A stretch of 64,000 bases of DNA, taken from NCBI GenBank assembly GCA_947258715.1, contig CAMYJH010000010.1:92321-156320 (forward strand). Direction: 5' to 3'. This document shows, one piece after another, positions 1 through 10,055 of this stretch (position 1 is the stretch's first letter; each line of letters starts with the position of its first letter). The translations under genes and the position numbers were made by a program. The notes beneath the pieces were generated by a model. It made no database searches and had not been told where the DNA came from. It saw only the letters and a list, made by a program, of their open reading frames with translations. This DNA is from an uncultured Gammaproteobacteria bacterium (GTDB lineage Bacteria; Pseudomonadota; Gammaproteobacteria; HK1).

Positions 1-384
1 CGGGTTGCCGAGCTTCGCACCATTGCGATGCCTGCGGACACCAACGCCTACGGCGATATCTTCGGCGGTTGGCTGCTGGCGCAGATGGACCTGGCGGCGG
101 GGAGCTATGCCATCCAGCGTGCTCACGGCCGGGTGGCGACAGTGGGTCTGGAGGCCATGAGCTTCCATCGACCCGTCTACGTTGGCGACCAGGTGAGCTG
201 CTACTGCCGCGTGGTGCGGGTGGGTAACACCTCCATCTCCGTGGATGTAGAGACCTGGGTTCGGCGCTATCGGGAGGGCGCGGAGATAAAAAGCCTCAAG
301 GTGACGGAGGGCATCTTTACTTTCGTCGCCCTGAATCCGGACGGCAGCAAGCGCAGGTTGCCCGCTGTGGAGGTGGAAACATGA
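1..384 (+). CDS. Acyl-CoA thioesterase, YciA-like hotdog fold (5' end outside window)
   Basis: The reading frame is open from the first base of the window, so the N-terminus is missing; about 128 codons are present. The peptide begins RVAELRTIAMP and runs into NAYGDIFGGWLLAQMD, the active-site helix signature of YciA/acyl-CoA thioester hydrolases. Later segments (FHRPVYVGDQVSCYC, VTEGIFTFVALNPDG) fit the hotdog beta-sheet. Members of the family hydrolyse acyl-CoA to free acid and CoA in the cytoplasm; the substrate cannot be told. It lies about 170 bp upstream of acetoacetyl-CoA synthetase on the same strand, so an acyl-CoA context is likely. The family call is firm; chain length is unknown. 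Confidence 0.88.
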   Translation, partial: RVAELRTIAMPADTNAYGDIFGGWLLAQMDLAAGSYAIQRAHGRVATVGLEAMSFHRPVYVGDQVSCYCRVVRVGNTSISVDVETWVRRYREGAEIKSLKVTEGIFTFVALNPDGSKRRLPAVEVET

Positions 385-556
385 GCATGTCGGCAACGCA
401 CCAAGGTATGATTTCTGTCCCGGTGGATACGTGGGCAGGCCAGCGGCTGGAAATCAGTATCCTTCGACTTTAGGAAATCCGTCAGGTCCACTCTTGGCCA
501 GATAGAAAGCGAGCCGCCTGAAGCAGATGCAATAAAGCTGGTTATAAGGAGCCTGC

Positions 557-2505
<1,949 letters not shown>

Positions 2506-2509
<4 letters not shown>

Positions 2510-2594
2510 TGCGTAATGCGTGACGCGTAATGCGAAGGTCGCCGTTAAAGTCGTCACCAGGAAATCGCGTCACGCGTCACGCGTCACGAATCAC
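2506..2594. repeat. Heptamer inverted-arm element, copy 1
   Basis: The left arm is four consecutive 7-bp units, GTGATGC GTAATGC GTGACGC GTAATGC (2506-2533). The right arm is GCGTCAC GCGTCAC GCGTCAC GAATCAC (2567-2594), the reverse-complement register. A core of about 33 bp separates them. The arms can form an imperfect hairpin of 28 bp. The left arm supplies the TGA of acetoacetyl-CoA synthetase (2507-2509), and the core holds the first ATG of the downstream lipase. Three similar elements occur at 31671, 42062 and 43353. No named family is recognised. Confidence 0.85.
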
Positions 2595-3321
2595 CTGTGC
2601 GCCTTTGCACTACCTGCTTGCGCTTCTGTTCTGCCTAGTATCCCTCGTCGGGCTGGCTGAAAACTCGAGCTCATCCGGTGTCGAGCGCACCGTCGTTCTT
2701 CTCCACGGCCTTGGGCGTACATATCGATCGATGAACGACATAGCGAAGGCACTCGCCGCGGAAGGTTACAAGGTGGAGAACATAGACTATCCCTCCACCG
2801 ACCAGTCGTTCGAGCAACTGCTGGAAATCGTCAGCGAGGACATCGAGCGCTGCTGCATTCGAGGTGATTCGAAGCTGAATTTCGTCACCCATTCGCTGGG
2901 CGGAATCCTCTTGCGCGCCTACGCCAATGAGAAGGGCGCAGAACACATCGGGCGTGCGGTCATGCTGAGCCCGCCCAGCCAAGGCTCGGAGCTGGTGGAC
3001 GAACTCAAGGATATTACGGTCTTTCAATGGATCACCGGACCGGCGGGCCAGCAGCTCGGTACCGATCCGGATAGCGTGCCGTTAAACCTTGGTCGCGTGA
3101 ACTTTGAACTCGGCGTTATCACAGGGGACGCCACCTTCAATCCGCTGTATTCCTGGCTCATACCCGGCCCCGACGACGGCAAAGTTTCGGTGGATCGCGC
3201 CAGGGTGAGCGGGATGGCGGACTTCATCGTATTACCGCATTCTCACTCTTTCATCATGAACAGCAAGGAAGTCATCCGGCAGACGATTCATTTTCTCGGC
3301 CACGGCCGCTTTGACCATTAA
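2530..3321 (+). CDS. Secreted alpha/beta-hydrolase, lipase-like
   Basis: The product is an alpha/beta-hydrolase of the triacylglycerol-lipase/PGAP1-like type. It shows an oxyanion-hole HG (VVLLHGLGRTYRSM), the nucleophile elbow THSLGGILL and a late histidine in LPHSHSFIM. A hydrophobic segment HYLLALLFCLVSLVGLAEN is a plausible signal peptide, so the enzyme probably acts outside the cytoplasm. The start is uncertain: the only ATG (2530) lies inside the heptamer element and gives a repeat-derived leader (VTRHASRIT), whereas a TTG at 2605 would begin directly at the signal peptide. The stop TAA is shared with the first bases of the three-hairpin element at 3319. Substrate unknown. Confidence 0.8.
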   Translation: MRRSPLKSSPGNRVTRHASRITCAPLHYLLALLFCLVSLVGLAENSSSSGVERTVVLLHGLGRTYRSMNDIAKALAAEGYKVENIDYPSTDQSFEQLLEIVSEDIERCCIRGDSKLNFVTHSLGGILLRAYANEKGAEHIGRAVMLSPPSQGSELVDELKDITVFQWITGPAGQQLGTDPDSVPLNLGRVNFELGVITGDATFNPLYSWLIPGPDDGKVSVDRARVSGMADFIVLPHSHSFIMNSKEVIRQTIHFLGHGRFDH

Positions 3322-3446
3322 GGAAGGTCTGAATTATCAGACCTTCCTTAGCTAAGCAGGGATGCGCCGCCGAATCCGATGGCTGTAAGTCATTGGATTC
3401 GTGAGGCAAGTGGAAACCGCGTTTTCACTTGCTTATTCAGAGTTTC
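3319..3446. repeat. Three-hairpin dispersed element, copy 1
   Basis: This segment matches 14373-14494 almost exactly. It holds hairpin 1 (AAGGAAGGTCTGA / TCAGACCTTCCTT, 13-bp stem, loop ATTA), hairpin 2 (GAATCCGATGGCT, loop GTA, AGTCATTGGATTC) and hairpin 3 (GCAAGTGGAAA, loop CCGCG, TTTTCACTTGC). The 114-bp core (3319-3432) has one substitution against copy 2; this copy also has six extra bases (TTATTC) before the shared AGAGTTTC. It directly follows the lipase coding region and could act as its terminator. It resembles a non-autonomous (MITE- or REP-like) element, but no named family is recognised. Confidence 0.85.
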
Positions 3447-3487
3447 ATTAAGTCAATCTCCACGGCTTGAATCAGAGGATCAGTCGC

Positions 3488-4024
3488 ATGCTTCGCAGCA
3501 CCAACGCGCGCTACGGTGTCGTAGCCCGGGTTCTGCACTGGGGTGTCGCGCTGATTATCGTCGTGCTCATTTGACTCGGCTGGTGGATGGTGGACTTGAG
3601 CTATTACGATCGCTGGTACAACCGGTCGCTCGAGCTGCACAAATCTCTGCGCATGGCGGCGCTGGCCGTTGCCGCGGCTAAAATCGCGTGGCTGGTCTAC
3701 GACATTAAACCTGATTATGCGGAAAGTATCGGACCCTGGGAGCGCACCGCCGCAACGGTCGTCCACCACCTGATTTACTTGCTTATGCTGTTGATTCCCG
3801 CCACCGGCTACGTCGTTTCGACCTCAGCCGGTGACGGGATATCGGTTTTCGGGCTGTTCCAGGTACCAGCGGTGTCGCCCGTGCGCGAGGGCCTGCGAGA
3901 CCTCGCCATCGAGCTGCACTTCTTGCTGGCCTCCGGCATCGGCGTGCTGGTGGTGGTGCACGCGCTGGCCGCGCTCAAGCACCAGTTCATTGACCGGGAC
4001 GGCACGCTCAAGCTTATGCTCTGA
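3488..4024 (+). pseudogene. Cytochrome b561 (YceJ-like), interrupted by in-frame TGA
   Basis: Reading from ATG 3488 gives MLRSTNARYGVVARVLHWG, the usual N-terminus of bacterial cytochrome b561, then a TGA at codon 29 (3572-3574) inside the first membrane helix. The same frame continues with LGWWMVDLSYYDRWYN to the normal end at 4024. All four expected haem-ligand histidine regions are present (VLHWG, LELHKSL, VVHHLIY, IELHFLL), and four membrane segments can be seen. The family moves electrons through the inner membrane. The only defect is the stop, so this is a recent pseudogene or a sequence error; a product starting at 3587 would lack the first helix half and one haem ligand. It converges on a broken yceI, its usual partner. 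Confidence 0.8.
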
Positions 4025-4032
4025 CAGGGGCC

Positions 4033-4615
4033 TTACTTCTTTCGAATCCCCTCGATCCCCAGGGTCAGCTCGACAGTGGTGCTGCTGGGACCGAGGTCGT
4101 AGTCGATGCCGAAGTCCTTCCGCGTGAGCGTGTACTTTCCCGAGAATCCGGCGCGGTAGCCGCCCCAGGGATCCGGGCCCTCACCCATCTTGGTGATCTC
4201 GAACACCACTGGCCGGGTAACGTCGTGGACGCTCAGTTCGCCGTGGAGCTTTCCGGAGTCCGCGCTGCCCTCGTATCGGGTGCTTTTGAAGGTAGCCTTG
4301 GGAAATTTTTCACTGCCAGGAAATCGTCGCTTCGCAGGTGCTTGTCGCGCTCGGCGTGCCGGGTACCAACGCTGGTGGTGTCGACTTCCACGCTGATGCT
4401 GTTGGCCGATGGATCATTCGGGTCGTGCCTAAACTCGCCGGAAATGACGGTGAAGCGACCGTAAAGCCAGCTGTAGCCGAGATGGTTGGCCCGAAACTCG
4501 ACAAAGGAGTGCGCCGGGTCAATTTGTACTCCGCCGCGACTGTGGCCCCGGCGGCGAAGAATGAGGCGGCAAATATGGTTGAAAGCAGGGCAGTCGAAAC
4601 AAATCTCGTCATCAT
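4033..4615 (-). pseudogene. YceI-family periplasmic protein, two frameshifts
   Basis: The minus strand encodes a signal peptide (MMTRFVSTALLSTIFAASFF) and then, across frames, a YceI lipocalin-like protein. Frame 1 reads AEYKLT; a second frame gives DPAHSFVEFRANHLGYSWLYG through DDFLAVKNFP; a third gives FKSTRYEGSADSGKLHGELSVHD through TVELTLGIEGIRKK. The breaks are near 4519-4529 and near 4297-4304 (a C/G run), each repaired by adding one base. The repaired length of about 194 residues fits YceI (about 190). YceI proteins bind isoprenoid-like lipids in the periplasm and are often paired with cytochrome b561, which is broken next door. Confidence 0.82.
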
Positions 4616-4756
4616 CGAGTTTTCCTTATTTGTGACAGAGAAAGGCAGTTTTCCGGGCGGGGTCCGCCCGGCTACTGGTCTCGGCCCGAATTCAGCGGCG
4701 GGGGTTCTAAACCCCCGGATGAAAAAGTTCGCGATTTCTAAGATGGAGCTTGAAGG

Positions 4757-5275
4757 CTATTTTTCCAACAGACGCGGCATGAGCTCAACCAGGTTGCAGG
4801 GAGGAGTTCGGTAGTCGAGCTGAGCGGAAATAACCTTGTCCCATGCGTCCCGACAGGCGCCGGAGGAGCCGGGGAGACAGAAGATATAGGTGGCGTTTGA
4901 GACCCCTGCAATTGCGCGGGACTGCAGCGTCGAAGTCTTGATCTGCTCGTAGGAGACCATTCTGAAAACCTCCCCGAACCCCGGGATCTCCTTGTCAAGC
5001 AGTGGCCGCACCGCTTCGGGCGTGCCGTCGCGGCCGGTGACCCCGGTGCCGCCTGTGCTGATCACCACCTGCACTTTGTCGTCGGCGATCCACTGGGCGA
5101 TCTTTGCGCGTATGGCGTAGACATCGTCCCGGACTATGGATCTTTCTGCCACCCGGTGTCCCGCGGACTGCGCCCTTTCCACCAACAGCGCGCCGGACTT
5201 GTCGTCTTTCTCCGTGCGCGAGTCGGAGATGGTGAGTACGGCGATGTTGAGCGGAATGAATTCTCGTTCGGACAT
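4757..5275 (-). CDS. moaB: Molybdopterin adenylyltransferase-type protein MoaB
   Basis: A 172-residue protein of the MoaB/MogA family, which acts on molybdopterin in molybdenum-cofactor synthesis. The signature STGGTGVTGRDGTPEAV (about residue 72) is the molybdopterin-binding motif, and LTISDSRTEKDDKSG opens the fold as in E. coli MoaB. The C-terminal FCLPGSSGACRDAWDKVI also fits. It is the last gene of the minus-strand tungstate/molybdopterin operon, about 90 bp after moeA. MoaB and MogA share the fold; the overall look and length favour MoaB. Confidence 0.92.
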   Translation of the reverse strand: MSEREFIPLNIAVLTISDSRTEKDDKSGALLVERAQSAGHRVAERSIVRDDVYAIRAKIAQWIADDKVQVVISTGGTGVTGRDGTPEAVRPLLDKEIPGFGEVFRMVSYEQIKTSTLQSRAIAGVSNATYIFCLPGSSGACRDAWDKVISAQLDYRTPPCNLVELMPRLLEK

Positions 5276-5364
5276 GATGGCTGATGGCTAAGGCTAAGGT
5301 TAATGGCAGTCCGCTTCAGGAGCGGGCGCGGGCGCGATTCTTCAATCCAAGCAGTTAAGAAGTT

Positions 5365-6636
5365 TCATACCAGTCCGAAAAAAGGCTGCACTTTTACCTC
5401 GGATCCTGGCTCCACGGATTCGGACTCATGGTCCAGGACGATGAAGCAATTGGCCTCACTCATGGTGTGGAGCAGACCTGATCCTGTCTTTCCGGTACTT
5501 CGTACCACCAGATCGCCTTTCTCGCCGCGCTCCAGCACCGCGCGATAGTACTCCACCCGGCCTTTTTTCTTCCGCAGCCTGGATACGCAGGTCGCGTTGA
5601 GTTCCGGCGTAGGTCTCGGATCGCGTTCGCCCATCATCTGGCAAAGGGCGGGCCTGACGAACTGGTAGAAGGTCACCATTACTGCCACTGGGTTTCCCGG
5701 CAGACCGAAGAACGCGGCGCTGCCGATGAGCCCGAAGGCCAGCGGCCGGCCGGGACGGATAGCGATTTTCCAGAAACCGACACGCCCGAGTTTTCCGAGC
5801 GCTTCCCTGACGTAGTCCGCGTCGCCGGAGGAGACGCCGCCGGAGGTGATGATGGCGTCGGCATGTCCCGCGGCTTCTTCCAGAGCCCGGTGTAGCGCTT
5901 CGCGATTGTCGGGAACGACGCCCATGTCGATAACCTCCACTCCGATGCGCGTGAGCATGCCGAAAACGGTGTAGCGGTTGCTGTCGAACACGGCGCCGAA
6001 TTCCCGCGGATTCCCGGGAGAGCGCAGCTCATCGCCGGTGGAGAAACACGCTACCCGCGGGCGCCTGAACACCGTGACCCGGTCTTGGCCGAAGGAGGCC
6101 AGCACGCCCAGTTCGGCCGGCATGATGCGGATGCCCGTTCTCACCGCGGTGTCGCCGCGGCGCAAATCCTCCCCGACCTGACGCACGTTCTGGCCTGGGC
6201 GATGATCCGCGCCGATGACTACGCTGTCGCCATCCGAGTCGGCCTGCTCCAGCATGACCACGGTGTCGGCGCCCTGGGGCAACGCCGCCCCGGTCATGAT
6301 ACGTACCGCGGTATTCTTGCCGAGCACGCCCTCGAAGGGACTGCCGGCGAGCACGGCACCGACGACCTCGAGACGCCGTTGACCGGATCGCGGAAGATCC
6401 GCGCCGCGCACAGCATATCCGTCCATGGCGGAGTTCGTGTGGCCCGGAACGTCGACCGGGGAGATGACGTCCTCGGCGACGATTCGTCCCAGGGCGTCAA
6501 TGAGCGGAATCGATTCGGTGTCGCTGATGCCGGGCATGTGCGCCGCGATGCGACGCTTTGCCTCCGCGACCTGAAGCAGGTCCGGATCGCCCTGGTAGCA
6601 GAAATCGAGGGCGGCTTTGGATTCCGGAGTGGTCAA
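5365..6636 (-). CDS. moeA: Molybdopterin molybdenumtransferase MoeA
   Basis: The 423-residue length is standard for MoeA, which inserts molybdate (or tungstate) into adenylated molybdopterin. Visible motifs are PGHTNSAMDGYAVR (about residue 63), MTGAALPQGADTVVMLEQ (about residue 114), FSTGDEL, the molybdopterin-binding TSGGVSSGDADYV (about residue 265) and LPGNPVAVMVTFYQFV. It follows mobB by 12 bp in the operon, so co-expression is expected. Nothing is missing. Confidence 0.95.
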   Translation of the reverse strand: MTTPESKAALDFCYQGDPDLLQVAEAKRRIAAHMPGISDTESIPLIDALGRIVAEDVISPVDVPGHTNSAMDGYAVRGADLPRSGQRRLEVVGAVLAGSPFEGVLGKNTAVRIMTGAALPQGADTVVMLEQADSDGDSVVIGADHRPGQNVRQVGEDLRRGDTAVRTGIRIMPAELGVLASFGQDRVTVFRRPRVACFSTGDELRSPGNPREFGAVFDSNRYTVFGMLTRIGVEVIDMGVVPDNREALHRALEEAAGHADAIITSGGVSSGDADYVREALGKLGRVGFWKIAIRPGRPLAFGLIGSAAFFGLPGNPVAVMVTFYQFVRPALCQMMGERDPRPTPELNATCVSRLRKKKGRVEYYRAVLERGEKGDLVVRSTGKTGSGLLHTMSEANCFIVLDHESESVEPGSEVKVQPFFGLV

Positions 6637-6648
6637 GACGACGTTTCC

Positions 6649-7194
6649 TCAGCAGGATGCCGCCCGCCGACCGCCGTCCAACACTTTGTCGATGATGAAG
6701 TCCGCGATCTCCTCGGGGCGATTGAGGTCCATGATCGGCAGACCGGGATCCAGATTGGACGCATCGTCGGTGGCGACGGCAACGATATTTTCGTCTTGAG
6801 GATAAAACGGCTTTCCTTTGAGCCCCGCGCGTCGAAGCTCAATCTTCGGAAAATGCTCGTCTTTGAATCCCTCCACAAGGATCAGGTCCAGCGCCGCCTG
6901 ATCGAGCTCCAGCAGCACCTCGTCCAGCTGCGGCTCTTTTTCTTTCGATCTCTCCACCATCAGTGCCCAGCGCGACCTCGAAGCGATGAGCATTTGCGCG
7001 GCGCCAGCCTTTCTGAGCTCGTAGCTGTCCTTGCCGGGCTTATCCACGTCAAAGGTATGGTGGGCGTGCTTGACCATACCCACGCGAACGCCTCGAGCCT
7101 TCAAGATCGGAAGCAGCTTTCTCAGAAGCGTGGTCTTTCCGGTTCCGCTGTAGGCGGCGAAGCCGACGATGGGCAAGTGGGCGTTCTGGATCAT
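6649..7194 (-). CDS. mobB: Molybdopterin-guanine dinucleotide biosynthesis adaptor MobB
   Basis: MobB is a GTP-binding adaptor that assists MobA in making the guanine dinucleotide form of the cofactor used by enzymes such as formate dehydrogenase. The Walker A motif GFAAYSGTGKTTLLRKL lies near residue 11, KHAHHTFDVDKPGKDSYE near residue 42, and LILVEGFKDEHFPKIEL near residue 107. At 181 residues the length is normal. Its start overlaps the mobA stop by 4 bp (ATGA), implying translational coupling. Confidence 0.93.
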   Translation of the reverse strand: MIQNAHLPIVGFAAYSGTGKTTLLRKLLPILKARGVRVGMVKHAHHTFDVDKPGKDSYELRKAGAAQMLIASRSRWALMVERSKEKEPQLDEVLLELDQAALDLILVEGFKDEHFPKIELRRAGLKGKPFYPQDENIVAVATDDASNLDPGLPIMDLNRPEEIADFIIDKVLDGGRRAASC

Positions 7195-7817
7195 GATTCC
7201 CGAGCCTCAGTCAAACGGGCTTCGAGCTGCGATCGCTCTTGAGGCGTGTTGACATTGAGAAACATGGAAGATTCCTTAGAGAAATCGCCCACTGCCGTGT
7301 GGTGCATCGCGTACCAAGTGTCGATCTTGCTCTCTCCAGACTTCAGATACGCAATCATGCTGTCTAACAGATCCCGGCGCAAAAGCGCAAACACTGGTTG
7401 CATGCGCTCTCCGTCGTGGGCCACCGCGAGCTCTGCGTCTTCCCGCTGCAGCGCTTCGAAAAGACGGGCACCGAGCTGGCGCGACAAAAGCGGCGAGTCG
7501 CACGGTGCGGTTAGAACAAGGGACGTTTGCGCCACTTCCATCGCCGACGCTATTCCGGCAAGAGGGCCGGCAAAGTTCCCCAGGCTGTCCGGTACCACCT
7601 GACAGCGGCAGAGTTCCCGGTATCGTTCGATGTTTCGATTGGCGTTGATGACCACGGCCGCCGTCTGAGGTTTGAGCGCCTCGACTATGTAAACCGCCAT
7701 CGGCTTGCCGTCGATCTCCACCAGGCCTTTGTCCTCTCCGCCCATACGCCGCGCGCGTCCGCCCGCAAGCACCACGCCGGTGATATCTTTTCTTGGATAT
7801 ACCACGGCGATGCTCAC
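7191..7817 (-). CDS. mobA: Molybdenum cofactor guanylyltransferase MobA
   Basis: MobA transfers GMP from GTP to Mo-molybdopterin. The N-terminal nucleotide-binding signature VVLAGGRARRMGGEDKGL begins near residue 16, followed by a typical APCDSPLLS metal-site loop near residue 105 and NVNTPQE near the C-terminus. The 208-residue length is normal. It overlaps tupC upstream and mobB downstream by 4 bp each, which puts guanine-dinucleotide cofactor synthesis in one translational unit with oxyanion uptake. Confidence 0.94.
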   Translation of the reverse strand: MSIAVVYPRKDITGVVLAGGRARRMGGEDKGLVEIDGKPMAVYIVEALKPQTAAVVINANRNIERYRELCRCQVVPDSLGNFAGPLAGIASAMEVAQTSLVLTAPCDSPLLSRQLGARLFEALQREDAELAVAHDGERMQPVFALLRRDLLDSMIAYLKSGESKIDTWYAMHHTAVGDFSKESSMFLNVNTPQERSQLEARLTEARES

Positions 7818-8527
7818 GCGCTGCGCGCCTTCTTCACCCGGGTTTGTTTGAGCCGAGTGCGCGCCGGAACGGCTTTTTCTATTAGGCGACCGCCTTCCAA
7901 ACGGAGATGCAGTTGAGCCACCTGCTGAACCAGCTGTCGCTCATGGGTGGCAAGCGCGACCGTGAAACCGTCGGAAACCATCTGCCGAATGAAAAAAAGC
8001 GTGCGCTCGCGGCCTTCCTCGTCCATGTTTGCTATCGGCTCGTCGAGTAGCAGCAAATGAGGCGACAGAACCCGCGCCCGCGCCAACGCGACGCGCTGCT
8101 TTTCTCCGCCGGAGAGGCTCCTTGCGTTCTGGGATGTATGCCCGGAAAGTCCCGCCCACTCCAGCGCCTGCCGCACTTGCGCCCGCGCTTCGGGCGCCGG
8201 CACGCCTTTGCGGCGAAGCCCGTAGGCTACGTTGTCGAAAACGCTGGCGTCGAACATGTAAGGGAACTGATGCAGGTATACGACCCGCCTGCGCAGGCTT
8301 CGGTATGCCCGCTGCCAGGAAAAATCCCGACCATCGAAGCTGATCGTGCCGCGGTCCGGAGCCAGCAGGCCGGCGGCGATCTTCAGAAGCGTGGTCTTGC
8401 CAGATCCGTTGGCGCCGGTCAGAACCAGGCAGGTCTCGGACCTGAACGTCAGCCGCTGGACGTCGAACAGCTGCTTTCCACTGAAGGACATGCGAGTGCC
8501 GATCAGCTCGAGCACGGTTTCAGTCAC
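7814..8527 (-). CDS. tupC: Tungstate ABC transporter ATP-binding protein
   Basis: An ABC ATPase of 237 residues with Walker A (GANGSGKTTLLKIAAG, about residue 38), Q-loop region (YLHQFPYMFDASVFDNVAYGL), signature LSGGEKQRVALARA and Walker B LLLLDEPIANMD. It energises import through the TupB permease. The assignment to tungstate rests on TupA and TupB in the same overlapping operon rather than on the ATPase itself. The start overlaps the tupB stop by 4 bp. Confidence 0.88.
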   Translation of the reverse strand: MTETVLELIGTRMSFSGKQLFDVQRLTFRSETCLVLTGANGSGKTTLLKIAAGLLAPDRGTISFDGRDFSWQRAYRSLRRRVVYLHQFPYMFDASVFDNVAYGLRRKGVPAPEARAQVRQALEWAGLSGHTSQNARSLSGGEKQRVALARARVLSPHLLLLDEPIANMDEEGRERTLFFIRQMVSDGFTVALATHERQLVQQVAQLHLRLEGGRLIEKAVPARTRLKQTRVKKARSA

Positions 8528-9222
8528 GCCAGTTCCCCGCGACCCTGGAAGAGATTGAGAAAGAAATTGAGCACCAAAGCCAGGAACAACAACACCGCCC
8601 CGAGCGCGATCCCTTGTGCAAATTCACCCTTGCTGGTTTCTAGCGCGATGGCCGTGGGAATGTTCCTGGTGTAATTGAGGATGTTGCCACCCACCATCAG
8701 AGACACGCCCACCTCCGCAATCACTCGGCCGAAGGCCGCGATTACGGCCGCCATGAGCGCGAATCGTACCTCGTGCATAACGGTCAGCAGCGCGCGGGGA
8801 CTCGCAGCGCCCAGCGTTAGCGCGGTTTCCCAGGCGCGCAGATCGGCGGACTGCAGCGCTGCGTGCGCCATGGCAATGAGCAGCGGTAGCGCTAGCACCG
8901 CCTGGCCGATGACCATCGCCGTTTGCGTGAAAAGCAGCTTGAGATCGCCGAACGGCCCCGCGCGAGACAGCATCAGGTAAACGGTGAGACCCACGACCAC
9001 GGCAGGTACCGCCATCAGCGAGTTGAAAGTAGTCACGAGCATGCGCCTTCCGGGAAAGCGGCCGAAGGCGAGCAGCAGGGCGACGGGCAGTCCGATGGGT
9101 ACGGCAATCAGTATGGCGCGTAGCGAAACGCTAAAGGAAACGCCGATGATCGTCCAAAGCTGCGCATCCCCCGAGATCAGCAGCTCGAATGCGCGCAGAG
9201 ATGCCGAGGAGATGTCGTTCAT
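8524..9222 (-). CDS. tupB: Tungstate ABC transporter permease
   Basis: This 232-residue inner-membrane protein has about five or six hydrophobic segments and the permease loop EVGVSLMVGGNILNYTRNIPTAIALETSKGEFA, matching the EAA-type coupling region of TupB/ModB-like permeases. The N-terminal VSFSVSLRAILIAVPIGLPVALLLAF is the first helix pair. It overlaps tupA and tupC by 4 bp each. TupB proteins form the channel for tungstate import; the close relation to ModB means molybdate cannot be ruled out from this protein alone. Confidence 0.88.
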   Translation of the reverse strand: MNDISSASLRAFELLISGDAQLWTIIGVSFSVSLRAILIAVPIGLPVALLLAFGRFPGRRMLVTTFNSLMAVPAVVVGLTVYLMLSRAGPFGDLKLLFTQTAMVIGQAVLALPLLIAMAHAALQSADLRAWETALTLGAASPRALLTVMHEVRFALMAAVIAAFGRVIAEVGVSLMVGGNILNYTRNIPTAIALETSKGEFAQGIALGAVLLFLALVLNFFLNLFQGRGELA

Positions 9223-10055
9223 TTGACCGTCGCGCTGTCGGCCCTGTTGGTCACGGCGTTGGGGATGAATAGGCGTTGCCCATTGACGCGATAGTCGTCA
9301 ATCAGGCGTTGCCCTTCAGCTGAGGTGATCCAATCAACGATCGCCTTGGCACCGACGCTTTGCACATGGGCATGGCGATTCGGGTTGACCGCGATAATGC
9401 CGTAGGGGTTGTGAAGCGACTCATCGCCCTCGAACAACAGCTCCAGCGGCAGCTTGTTTTTCATCGCCAGCCAGGTGCCCCGGTCGGTGAGCGTGTAGGC
9501 GTCCAGCTCGCCGCTGATCTGGAGCACCTTGCCCATGCCTTGGCCTGCCTCGCGGTACCAGCTTCCGGCGGGAGCGATATCCGCAGCCCGCCACAACTGG
9601 CGTTCTTTCTTATGCGTGCCCGAATCATCGCCGCGGGAGACAAACAGGTGCCCGCCGCCGGCGACGCGTTGAAGCGCCTCCGATGCGGTGCGGGATTGGC
9701 GAACCGCAACGGGATCCGCTGGCGGCCCCACGATGACGAAATCGTTGTACATGACATCGCGACGATCGATGCCGTGTCCTTGGTTGATGAACTGTTCCTC
9801 CGCCGTCCGCGCGTGCACCAGGACCAGGTCCACGTCGCCGTCGCGCCCCATGCGAAGCGCCTTGCCGGTGCCGACGGCGATGACGTGTACGGAGTATCCG
9901 CTTTTGCGCTTGAACTCGGGCAGCAGGTAGTCGAGCAAGCCGGAGTTTTCGGTGCTGGTCGTGGTTGCGAGGCGGATGATTTTTTGCTCCACGGCGTGAG
10001 CCCCGCCAGTGAGGGTCAAGGCGAAGAAAACAACCCCCAAGCGCAAAGCAGTCAC
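9219..10055 (-). CDS. tupA: Tungstate ABC transporter substrate-binding protein
   Basis: The mature part starts IRLATTTSTENSGLLDYLLP; the TTTS motif is the oxyanion-binding signature of TupA. VGTGKALRMGRDGDVDLVLVHA and VSRGDDSGTHKKE are also characteristic. A GTG at 10055 precedes a clear signal peptide (TALRLGVVFFALTLTGGAHA), with AGGA about 9 bases upstream, giving about 278 residues. An ATG at 10181 is in frame but would add a 42-residue leader without signal character. The protein binds tungstate in the periplasm with high affinity in studied members. It is the first gene of the seven-gene minus-strand operon and is divergent from the response regulator. Confidence 0.9.
   Translation of the reverse strand: MTALRLGVVFFALTLTGGAHAVEQKIIRLATTTSTENSGLLDYLLPEFKRKSGYSVHVIAVGTGKALRMGRDGDVDLVLVHARTAEEQFINQGHGIDRRDVMYNDFVIVGPPADPVAVRQSRTASEALQRVAGGGHLFVSRGDDSGTHKKERQLWRAADIAPAGSWYREAGQGMGKVLQISGELDAYTLTDRGTWLAMKNKLPLELLFEGDESLHNPYGIIAVNPNRHAHVQSVGAKAIVDWITSAEGQRLIDDYRVNGQRLFIPNAVTNRADSATVK

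Noticed and set aside
381-473. Short frame after the thioesterase (MSMSATHQGM start)
   Set aside because: It overlaps the preceding stop by ATGA but encodes only about 30 residues with no recognisable feature.
3572-3574. In-frame TGA in the cytochrome b561 gene as a selenocysteine codon
   Set aside because: The codon lies in a membrane helix with no redox role in this family, and no selenocysteine insertion hairpin was evident; a pseudogene or sequence error is simpler.
6085-7242. Plus-strand open frame opposite moeA and mobB
   Set aside because: Both minus-strand genes are complete and well conserved; the opposite frame spans their junction without homology.
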